This document shows, one piece after another, positions 6,820 to 14,468 of a DNA stretch of 15,486 nucleotides (position 1 is its first letter; the number at the start of each line of letters is the position of its first letter). The notes beneath the pieces were generated by a model, which saw only the letters and a list, made by a program, of their open reading frames with translations, did not search any database and was not told the DNA's origin. This DNA comes from SMTZ1-83 sp048883405 (lineage in GTDB: Archaea; Asgardarchaeota; Thorarchaeia; Thorarchaeales; Thorarchaeaceae): positions 1 through 15,486 of the forward strand of contig JBHLQS010000059.1 in assembly GCA_048883405.1 (NCBI GenBank). The letters are read 5' to 3'. A program made the position numbers and the translations under genes.

Positions 6820-8805
6820 GTGAATAGAGGAAATAAGACTGCAACCGTTTTGGTCATAAGTATCATGGTGGCTGCAACGGTCTTATCCAGTTTCAATATG
6901 AAGCCAGTCTTCGCACAAACCACTGTACCGAGGAGCGAAACGGTGTGGGGAGCCGGCTTCGGGATGAACACTGGAAGCTACCAACCCTGGAATATGGGCT
7001 CAAATCAAGGATGGACGACCTACCTGATGTATGAACCCATGTTCGGGACTAATGTGGCAACGGGAGAAATCATTAGCTGGTTAGGTGATAGTATCGAGTG
7101 GCAAGGCAATGATACTTTACAGATTACATTGAGGAGCGATCTTCACTGGACTTCAATAGGAAGTAGCCTCGCTTCGAATACTACAGCTATAACAACTGAT
7201 GATGTCATCTTCTCGTTCGAAATACTTGAGCAAACCGGTCAACTGGGATCTCTGGTCCAGAGAGTGGGAGATGTCAGCACAGCCTTCGAAAAAGTGAGCA
7301 ATACAGTATTGAACGTGCATGTTCTACCAGCATATGAAGGGAGCAGTGAGGTCTATCGCCAACTAACTTACGGCTTTCTCATCTTCCCCAAGGCGGTATG
7401 GGAAGACATCAATGCAACATATGCTGGCGACCTGGCAACATACACCAATGACTGGCAAGATACCGAAATGGTTCCAGCCAAGTGGAGAGTAGCATCTGGT
7501 ATGTACCTACCGTACTTCCATGACGCCTCAAGCACAATTGGTGAAGTTAATGACAACTGGTGGGGCGTAGATAACACGGATTTCGGCAGACTGCCAGAAC
7601 CGAACTACTTCGGCTATACATCATACTCTAGCAACGACCTCGCGCTTCTCGCCATGGAGGGTGGAGATCTTGACTGGGACGGCAATTACCTTGCGGGACT
7701 GACGGAAGTAAAGGCAGAATACCCGAACATAGTCACCTATTTTGATGACCTGCCATACTTCCCTGACAAGTCACCAGTAATGCTTGTTCCGAACCACAGG
7801 AACTACCCGCTTAACCAAACCTGGCTCCACAAGGCTATGGCTTCGGTGCTGAACTACACATCTATGAGCGCTGTTTCCAGTGGCTACCTGAAGGATCCCA
7901 GCCCCATGCTGATTCCCGCGGACGACGAAGCTGCAAGAGCACTATTGAATGGAACAATCGAAAACAAGTATGCGATTGAATACGACCCAGCCGCTGCAAT
8001 TGATATCCTGGAAACGTACTGCACCTTTGATGATGTGAGTGGAGTCTGGTGGACAAAGCAAGGAGTCACACCCAGTGACCCCATCAAGCACTATCCACTC
8101 CAGGAATGGAACTACGAATCCAATACAACCGCTCCATATACAATCCTTGACTTCATGGGATGGACAGACGTCAATGCTATGGACCAAGTAGCAGCTCAGG
8201 CATTTTCCAGCGAACTCCATATCAATACTCAGGTGGAGTTCATTAGCGGATGGGGCACTGTTCAGGTGAGAATGAACAATTTCCAGTTTGATCTCGCTGA
8301 CATGGTCATGTCTGGTCAAATAAACATGAACATGTATGAACGCTACTTCCAGATGTTCTCACCCGAGAGCTCCAGCGCAGGCGGAGGAGTGAATGCACCC
8401 CTCGGCGGCTGGTATAACCAGACATTCATTGATGACATTGAGGCACTTGATACCTTCCCTGCAGGCTCAGCTCAACAATGGGCCATCGCTAATGAGATGC
8501 AAGAGATACTAGGTGAAGTCATGCCAGTCATACCATTGGCAGGACATGCTGACTGGCAGGTCTATAGTACTACCTACTGGGATAATTGGCCGAATAGTGT
8601 TACCAATCCAATGCTACCAAGCAGTCCCTTTGCAGGCACTACGCAAAATGCAAACCTGCTCGCCATCGTCTTCGCATTGGAAGCAACAGGAGCTACGACA
8701 CCACCTCCGCCTCCAGAGGATTACACTCTGATCATTGTAGGAGTTGGAATTGCGATCCTGGCGGTTGTTGTCGTCATTGTGCTGTACATGCGTAGATCCG
8801 AGTAA
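6820..8805 (+). CDS. Family 5 extracellular solute-binding protein, C-terminally membrane-anchored
   Basis: This 661-residue secreted protein is the ligand-capture subunit for the upstream Opp/Dpp-type transporter. The N-terminus is a signal peptide (MNRGNKTATVLVISIMVAAT... with a cut likely after VFA near residue 32). The mature part shows SBP_bac_5 features: YLMYEPMFGTN, LRSDLHWTS followed by TTDDVIFSFE, and a Trp/Tyr-rich binding lobe. Aromatic richness suits a sugar ligand but does not prove it. A Thr/Pro linker (TTPPPPPED, from 626) leads to one hydrophobic helix (about 636-657) and a basic tail RRSE. The protein is therefore held in the membrane by its C-terminus with the domain outside, as in many archaeal binding proteins; there is no lipobox Cys. 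The GTG start has an excellent TAGGAGGA site. Confidence 0.92.
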   Translation: MNRGNKTATVLVISIMVAATVLSSFNMKPVFAQTTVPRSETVWGAGFGMNTGSYQPWNMGSNQGWTTYLMYEPMFGTNVATGEIISWLGDSIEWQGNDTLQITLRSDLHWTSIGSSLASNTTAITTDDVIFSFEILEQTGQLGSLVQRVGDVSTAFEKVSNTVLNVHVLPAYEGSSEVYRQLTYGFLIFPKAVWEDINATYAGDLATYTNDWQDTEMVPAKWRVASGMYLPYFHDASSTIGEVNDNWWGVDNTDFGRLPEPNYFGYTSYSSNDLALLAMEGGDLDWDGNYLAGLTEVKAEYPNIVTYFDDLPYFPDKSPVMLVPNHRNYPLNQTWLHKAMASVLNYTSMSAVSSGYLKDPSPMLIPADDEAARALLNGTIENKYAIEYDPAAAIDILETYCTFDDVSGVWWTKQGVTPSDPIKHYPLQEWNYESNTTAPYTILDFMGWTDVNAMDQVAAQAFSSELHINTQVEFISGWGTVQVRMNNFQFDLADMVMSGQINMNMYERYFQMFSPESSSAGGGVNAPLGGWYNQTFIDDIEALDTFPAGSAQQWAIANEMQEILGEVMPVIPLAGHADWQVYSTTYWDNWPNSVTNPMLPSSPFAGTTQNANLLAIVFALEATGATTPPPPPEDYTLIIVGVGIAILAVVVVIVLYMRRSE

Positions 8806-8815
8806 ACAAAAACAA

Positions 8816-8860
8816 GAGAGGAGGTTGCTGATGAAAATCGCAACCCTCCCTCTATTCTTT
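8816..8860. terminator. Hairpin between convergent genes (SBP and GH116)
   Basis: GAGGAGGTTGC-type sequence at 8818-8828 pairs with GCAACCcTCCcTC at 8840-8852. With two bulged C residues this gives a stem of about 12 base pairs and an 11-base loop. CTATTCTTT follows on the plus strand. It lies 10 bases after the solute-binding protein stop and just beyond the end of the opposing GH116 gene, so it probably ends transcription from one or both sides. Confidence 0.6.
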
Positions 8861-8873
8861 ATAGAAAATCTGA

Positions 8874-11255
8874 TTACTCACGGCTTTGGAGAGCATGCTC
8901 TATAGCCCAGATTGACAGGGGACGCATATACATCGAGGCTCTGAAATTACCCTGTTCAGTCCATGCCTCAGGCGTCCGGAACCAGTAGCCTCTCTCCTTG
9001 TATGTCATATTGTAAATGCCAAGTGCTGTCTTTAGTCCCTGCTCAACAAGTCCTAAATGAATCATGAATGCAGCAAGCGCATAGGTCGTTCCTGTCCAGA
9101 CTTCTGAGCTTTGAGCACAGGTGTTGTCAGGCGTTCCATCAGGCCGCATTCCATTCACTGCGCCTATCTGGCCGAGCTGAAACCGAAGCACATTGAAGTT
9201 GTATATTGTCTGCAATGCCGAGATAGCATTCTCCCTAGGGACTATGTCTGGTAGGTCACAGACATGCATGTACCACTGTCCAGCAAGCTGATCAGCCATA
9301 ATACTATCATGATGCTTAGCATTGCCACTATCAAAGTCGTAGTACCGACTGTTCCAGAGATTCTCATTAAATGACCGCTGCCCGGATTCCAGTATCATGC
9401 GGTATTTCTTCTCAGTGCTCTCGTCATCGAGTAACCTCGAAATGGCAATCATTGCCTGAGCCGCGCCTAGATACAGACTGCCACAATAGGCGCTGGGACC
9501 TTCCATCATCCAGTTATCATAAGTCTGATCAGGAAATCCTTCATTTTCTGGAATGCCATCAAGATCCTTGTCGAAAGCATCGACATATTCCATCGCAAGC
9601 TTCACAGCAGGCCAGCAATACTTGAGAAATTCCTTATCCTTAGTGAATGCAAAATTCCGATAGACCTGGAGTACAAATTTCGAATTCAGGTCCTTCCATC
9701 TTCCACAATCTAGGTAGGCGTAAGCATTTGTTGAGTACCAGGGGTCTTCCTGTGGCATCCCCAAGTCATGGGGCACTGCACCCTTGGGTTTTCGGGGAAC
9801 TACCTTCTTATCAACAAGTAAGGTATGCGGCCGATCATCGTCAATATCAATTGCATTTGCGAAATCTCTCTGAATGCTGTTGTCAAGCTCAGGCCAGTTC
9901 ATCAAGGTTGCAAACGATGCATAGTACAACACATCGTATGTATTCATGTAAGGATATTCGAAGCATTCCAGATATCCGAAATGACCCAAGCCCCTTACTC
10001 CGACCTTGTCATCAACCTCTCCAACAACCCATGCGGAACTGCTGTCAACCAAGAAATATAGTTCATTAAGAAGCCCAGTTTTGAGCCACATAGGTCGGTC
10101 TGAATCCACAATAGGCCTTTGCCACTGGACAATACCATCTTCCCAGGCTCTCCAGTTGTCAAGAGCTTCCTTAACCAGCGGAACAGCGTATTCTCCGCTA
10201 GTTCCGTAGAATCGCGTATAGTACTTGTACCATCTGCGACCTTCTCCAAACTGGATTATGGGGATATCCCAACTAAGTGCAAAGACTATCTCAGTCGATT
10301 CCTCAGGCTCTAAGTGTGCTTTCGCACAAAGCGCTCCACCTTCTTTGTGAGGCTTCTTTGTTGGTTTCGGCTCTCCTTCCACCAAGACTCCGTTTGATTT
10401 GAAACTCCTCCATGGCTGACGGCCCCTTGACTCAGTATTAAATCGGGTGAGACTTGTTAGTTCCGTATCTTTAGAGCCCTCGACCCCCATTCCAAAGGAA
10501 ACGGGGCTTGCAGCCTCAATGCGCTCTTGTCGAAGATTCAAGAAAAGGCGGTTGGGATTTGATGATTCAATGAGGGAGTGCGTGCAATCAATGCTAGGCT
10601 GAGTGGGGGATACTGCATTTTCCCAGGTGAACATCAATGAAACATCAAGACTCTTGTCCGCTACATTTGCTATTCTCCATGAAAAGACGCCTACAGGATA
10701 GGAACTCTCCTGATAATTATGCCCAATGACAGGAGAAAGCTGCTGGCATGTGGCCTCTATTCCAGCATCTCGGAAGTTATAGGTTGTCCATGCTCGCGGG
10801 AACAACGCATGATATGTAGCGCGAGAGGCTCGCATTCCCCAACTCCATGAGGACAGTCGCTTTCCTTTTGGATTTCTTGGGTTCAATGTCTGAAGAAATG
10901 GACGGCCCATTCCTTCAATTCTCAGGTGAAACTGATTCGGTAAAGAAGGATGATATTCATGTGCGCCGCTTCGGAGATGCCATCTGGCAAAATCACCCTT
11001 ATATCCCCGTCCAATACTACCACAACCCAAACCTCCAATGGGGATTCCTTGATTAAAGCCATCATCAATCGGCTTTGTGGGAGGGCACGGAAGCATCTCC
11101 CAGAATTGCTCATCAAGGTCAATTGGAACCTCAGCCAAATTAGGCCAGACCATGCTTGGCTCAAGACCCATAGGATAGCTTCTAGGCCGTCCTGGTTGCA
11201 GCGGACCCTCATTCAGTGAGATAGTCCATGCGCAGTCTGGAATCTGGATAGGCAT
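8874..11255 (-). CDS. GH116-family beta-glucosidase (GBA2-like)
   Basis: From the preferred ATG at 11253-11255 this is a 793-residue retaining glycosidase of family GH116. The family includes human GBA2, TxGH116 and Sulfolobus beta-glucosidase/xylosidase enzymes. Numbered from that ATG, PIGGLGCGSIGRGYKGDF is at 72-89. Glu430 in HFGYLE is the expected nucleophile. NTYD ends at Asp441 and VPHD has His496; their distances from Glu430 (11 and 66) equal those I recall in TxGH116. DQTYDNW (576-582) gives Asp580 as likely acid/base, 150 residues from the nucleophile as in human GBA2. SSEVWTGTTY (716-725) and FRASMYMRPLSIWA close the fold. No signal peptide is seen. The reading frame extends to a GTG at 11321, but ATG 11255 has GGAG 8 bases upstream and gives the family-like start IPDCAW. 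It lies 105 bases downstream of the fusion gene on the same strand. Confidence 0.9.
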   Translation of the reverse strand: MPIQIPDCAWTISLNEGPLQPGRPRSYPMGLEPSMVWPNLAEVPIDLDEQFWEMLPCPPTKPIDDGFNQGIPIGGLGCGSIGRGYKGDFARWHLRSGAHEYHPSLPNQFHLRIEGMGRPFLQTLNPRNPKGKRLSSWSWGMRASRATYHALFPRAWTTYNFRDAGIEATCQQLSPVIGHNYQESSYPVGVFSWRIANVADKSLDVSLMFTWENAVSPTQPSIDCTHSLIESSNPNRLFLNLRQERIEAASPVSFGMGVEGSKDTELTSLTRFNTESRGRQPWRSFKSNGVLVEGEPKPTKKPHKEGGALCAKAHLEPEESTEIVFALSWDIPIIQFGEGRRWYKYYTRFYGTSGEYAVPLVKEALDNWRAWEDGIVQWQRPIVDSDRPMWLKTGLLNELYFLVDSSSAWVVGEVDDKVGVRGLGHFGYLECFEYPYMNTYDVLYYASFATLMNWPELDNSIQRDFANAIDIDDDRPHTLLVDKKVVPRKPKGAVPHDLGMPQEDPWYSTNAYAYLDCGRWKDLNSKFVLQVYRNFAFTKDKEFLKYCWPAVKLAMEYVDAFDKDLDGIPENEGFPDQTYDNWMMEGPSAYCGSLYLGAAQAMIAISRLLDDESTEKKYRMILESGQRSFNENLWNSRYYDFDSGNAKHHDSIMADQLAGQWYMHVCDLPDIVPRENAISALQTIYNFNVLRFQLGQIGAVNGMRPDGTPDNTCAQSSEVWTGTTYALAAFMIHLGLVEQGLKTALGIYNMTYKERGYWFRTPEAWTEQGNFRASMYMRPLSIWAIEHALQSRE

Positions 11256-11360
11256 TCTGATGTCTCCAATGGTGGGAGTCAATTGTGATAGAGGGAACAA
11301 CCTAGATTGTAGTGCAAACACCGTTTAAGAGCTTTCCATCTTCATCAACTCTAGCTAGAT

Positions 11361-14300
11361 TCATCCCGATACTGCATACCTCACAAAATCCTCAGCTAGT
11401 ACACGGTCAAGTGTTTTGATGAAGAACTCAGCATTATCCCTGGTGAACACAAGAGGGGGTTTGATTTTGAGGACATTGTTGAAGGGACCGTCCGTGCTAA
11501 TGAGAATTCCAAGATCTTTCATCCGATTGGCAACGTAACTAGCCTGCTCAGTTGCAGGAGTTAGAATCTCACGATTAAGGACCAGTTCTACACCTATGAA
11601 TAGGCCAAGCCCCCTCACATCACCTATGATTTGGTGTTTCTTCTTCAGTTTGTAAAGCTCATCAATCATGTAATATCCAACTTCGTGGGCGTTCTTTTGC
11701 AGATCTTCCTCTTCGATTATATCAAGCACAGCCATCCCCACTGCACATGAAACCGTATTTCCGCCTGTGGTGCTAAAGAACTCCATCCCTGTATTGAAGG
11801 ACTCTGCAATCTCTGGTGTTGTTATGACAGCACCTATTGGATGGCCATTTCCAATCGGTTTTCCAAGGGTCACAATATCAGGGACAACGCCCTGCGTTTC
11901 GAAGCCCCAGTAGTGACTTCCAACCCTTCCGAATCCTACCTGCACCTCATCTGCGATGCATACTCCTCCAGCATCGCGAACATAGCCAAAGGCATCTCGG
12001 AGATAATTATCAGGAAATATGATTTGACCTGCACAACCCATCAACGGCTCACAGATGAACGCGGCTACTCCTTTCCCCTCATCCAAGTCAAGAATCTTCT
12101 TGAGGACATCCATGGCATATTTCTCACCAGCTTCTGGATTATCAGACTTGAAGAGACCTCTGTAGACATCTGGAGTGCTCACCTTGTGCACATGTGGCGG
12201 AGCGCCCTCGCCTCCGGGTCCATCAAACTTGTAGGGACTGATGCCCACGAGGGTGCCAGTGTTTCCATGATATGCTCCATCAATTACAATCAATTCAGTC
12301 AGCCTTGTGTGAGCAAATGCCAGCCTTAGAGCGAGCTCATTCGCTTCACTTCCGCTGTTGACAAAGAAACACACACTCAGTGGGTCAGGAAGTTTTTCAC
12401 AGAGCCGCTCTGCATACTTCGCCAAGTTCTCATGGAGATATGTAGTGTTTGTGTTTAGCACCCTTGCCTGGCGTGTCAGTGCAGCGACAACTCTAGGATT
12501 GGAATGTCCTACATGCGGAACGTTGTTTCTAGCATCCAAGTATTGCTTTCCATTTGCATCATACAGGTACTGCATCTCGCCGCGGACAATGTGAAGCGGC
12601 TCATCGTAGGCTGTCTTAAGGGACTTGCCTATGTATCTCTGGCGGGCCTCCAAGACTGTTTCTGTATCCATAGGTGCTGATAGCAGGGCTTCTGGTAGTT
12701 GAAGGATGACGTTTGGATCCGGACAGATGCTTAGCCATACATCTCTCATGCTCGCAGGAGCGACACCGTAGAAGTCACCTTCCTTCTCAAACATGTCTGC
12801 AATGAGTTGGAAGTGTAGATGAGGAGGCCACCCGCCGTTTTCTGGATATGACCCTACTTCGCCAATTTGCTGGCCTTTCTTTACCTCATCACCCTTGACG
12901 AGGTCAAAAAGAGAACCTTTGGATAGATGTGCATAGAGTGTATAGAATTTGTCGTCAGTAAAACCAACTGAGTGCTCTAGAATAATAGTAGGCCCGTTGT
13001 CTAGAGGCAAATTGTTATTCTTGAAACTATGAACTTTCCCATCAAGAGGAGCTAGAATCTGTGTTCTAGGCTCCAATACCAAGTCAATGGCAAGGTGAAT
13101 TGTCCTCGACTCCCCCGTAGGCTCTGAATACTGCTCACCGGCATAGATTAGTCTGGCTTCATTGTATCTAGCTATGCCATATTTCGCTTCTCCCTCACCT
13201 AGCCCCCGCGTCATAATGACCGAGAGCTTGTCGATGTTACTGAGGTCAGCAATCTTCTCAAAGTCAGGGCTACCGACGCTGAGGTCTATCACAGAGAAGG
13301 GAGCTTTTCGAATATCAAACTCGATTAGTGGCCCAATGTCTCTGGTATTTTCTCTCAACCACGCCACGACCTTCTCACTCTTGGCACAGGGAGGAAGGCC
13401 ACACGCATGTCGGAATGCATACGCAGCGAATCTATAATGAACCCCCATGAGACACTGCAAGAGATCCCAGACTTTCTCCTGACTTACTAGCAGATACTTG
13501 TTGTCTGGCTCCAGTTGTGACTGATAGCCAGCAATGGCAATGCTTGCAGCCAGTCGTGCCAGAATCAGCGGGAAAAGAAGATCAATTTCAACCTCGGTCA
13601 GGGGGTACTTGGAATGATAGCCTTCGACTATCTTGGATGCAGCTCCAATTGGATCAGGTTTCCCTAGGATGGCATATGTGATTGCCACGGCGAGCTCATT
13701 GATGGTATGTGTCAGCACCATGTCACCAAAGTCCAGAATGCCAAACCGAGCCTCCTCAAGTGGATAGGGATTTGAAACAAGAACATTGTAGTCATTCGCA
13801 TCGTTGTGGATAACGCTGGTTCTTAGGTCAGGCATTCGCGGAACTACATGTTTGTCATAGATTGACATGACGTATTCAATAGCTTCAGCTTTCTCAGTTT
13901 CCTTGACATATTCCTTATATTTCTCAATCACAGAGCTAGCCAGTTTTAGGTCCCAATAGAACATCCGCTTGGTAGCCGGATGAGAGAAGTCTTCCAAGGC
14001 GCATGTCATTGCACCCACGAATCTTCCAAATTCGGTGAGAAGGCCAGGAGAGTGAGGTTTGAGGTCAGCCAAGACGGTTCCCGGTATATATCGAAGAAGT
14101 CTGACGAAGTGCGTATTCTTCTTGGAATCTTTAACGGTAAGAATCGCTTCACCGTCCTTTGATAAGACAAAACGAGGCACATTGAATGGAACAAGTCTGT
14201 CTGCCAAGTGCTGCATGGCTCGATTCTGCATATCCAAGATTTCTTCCTTCTCGGACTTGGCAGCAATCTTTAGGACGTACTCGTCGCCAAGATCGGTCCT

Positions 14301-14429
14301 AATATAGAAATTCAGATCACGTTCACTTGGAAGCTCGCTGATGGTTCCTTTCACTCCAAATTTACTCTCAGCAATCCTTAGCGCCTCCTCGTCTGTGAAT
14401 CGAGGACGGTTGGCATCTCGCTCGAGCAT
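11361..14429 (-). CDS. Trifunctional fusion: APH-type kinase + M23 peptidase-like domain + class-III PLP (phospho-lyase-like) enzyme
   Basis: One uninterrupted 1022-residue frame holds three domains. Residues 1-330 form an APH/hydroxylysine-kinase-like domain with Lys54, HNDANDYN (catalytic His208/Asp210/Asn215) and DFGD (233-236). A connector (330-430) contains RHACGLPPCAKSEKVVAWL. Residues 440-545 form an M23/LytM-like domain with HLAID (His445, Asp449), YAH (His501) and HLH (His537, His539). Residues 585-1022 form a class-III aminotransferase-fold PLP enzyme with NSGSEANE (691-698), ADEVQVGFGR (826-835) and Schiff-base Lys857 in GKPIGNGHPIG. This last part closely resembles human ETNPPL/PHYKPL, which release ammonia and phosphate from phosphoethanolamine or 5-phosphohydroxylysine. 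The kinase should therefore make the substrate of the lyase; the actual amine is unknown. Similar three-part proteins occur in bacteria, often named only aminotransferase. The ATG start is supported by GAGGTGA 7 bases upstream. Confidence 0.9.
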   Translation of the reverse strand: MLERDANRPRFTDEEALRIAESKFGVKGTISELPSERDLNFYIRTDLGDEYVLKIAAKSEKEEILDMQNRAMQHLADRLVPFNVPRFVLSKDGEAILTVKDSKKNTHFVRLLRYIPGTVLADLKPHSPGLLTEFGRFVGAMTCALEDFSHPATKRMFYWDLKLASSVIEKYKEYVKETEKAEAIEYVMSIYDKHVVPRMPDLRTSVIHNDANDYNVLVSNPYPLEEARFGILDFGDMVLTHTINELAVAITYAILGKPDPIGAASKIVEGYHSKYPLTEVEIDLLFPLILARLAASIAIAGYQSQLEPDNKYLLVSQEKVWDLLQCLMGVHYRFAAYAFRHACGLPPCAKSEKVVAWLRENTRDIGPLIEFDIRKAPFSVIDLSVGSPDFEKIADLSNIDKLSVIMTRGLGEGEAKYGIARYNEARLIYAGEQYSEPTGESRTIHLAIDLVLEPRTQILAPLDGKVHSFKNNNLPLDNGPTIILEHSVGFTDDKFYTLYAHLSKGSLFDLVKGDEVKKGQQIGEVGSYPENGGWPPHLHFQLIADMFEKEGDFYGVAPASMRDVWLSICPDPNVILQLPEALLSAPMDTETVLEARQRYIGKSLKTAYDEPLHIVRGEMQYLYDANGKQYLDARNNVPHVGHSNPRVVAALTRQARVLNTNTTYLHENLAKYAERLCEKLPDPLSVCFFVNSGSEANELALRLAFAHTRLTELIVIDGAYHGNTGTLVGISPYKFDGPGGEGAPPHVHKVSTPDVYRGLFKSDNPEAGEKYAMDVLKKILDLDEGKGVAAFICEPLMGCAGQIIFPDNYLRDAFGYVRDAGGVCIADEVQVGFGRVGSHYWGFETQGVVPDIVTLGKPIGNGHPIGAVITTPEIAESFNTGMEFFSTTGGNTVSCAVGMAVLDIIEEEDLQKNAHEVGYYMIDELYKLKKKHQIIGDVRGLGLFIGVELVLNREILTPATEQASYVANRMKDLGILISTDGPFNNVLKIKPPLVFTRDNAEFFIKTLDRVLAEDFVRYAVSG

Positions 14430-14436
14430 AGCTATT

Positions 14437-14443
14437 TCACCTC
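14437..14443 (-). promoter_or_regulatory. Ribosome binding site of the fusion gene
   Basis: Read on the minus strand this is GAGGTGA, a full match to the archaeal anti-Shine-Dalgarno (the 16S rRNA 3' end contains TCACCTC). It is 7 bases before the ATG at 14429 and fixes that start. It also implies a leader on the transcript, which in turn places the promoter further right, inside the start of the divergent reading frame. Confidence 0.7.
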
Positions 14444-14468
14444 AGATCCTCTGCTTCTCATTCCAACA

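Noticed and set aside
9647..10069. 140-codon plus-strand frame inside the GH116 gene
   Set aside because: It is antisense to a clearly recognised catalytic domain, and its composition (Ser, His, Arg, Gln rich, no fold pattern) is that of a shadow frame.
11841..12329. 162-codon plus-strand frame opposite the PLP domain of the fusion gene
   Set aside because: It covers the conserved PLP motifs on the other strand and has no recognisable domain or ribosome site.
11361..14429. The fusion as an assembly error joining separate genes
   Set aside because: The frame is open for 1022 codons with coherent connectors (RHACGLPPCAKSEKVVAWL between domains), and this three-domain order is known in bacterial proteins.
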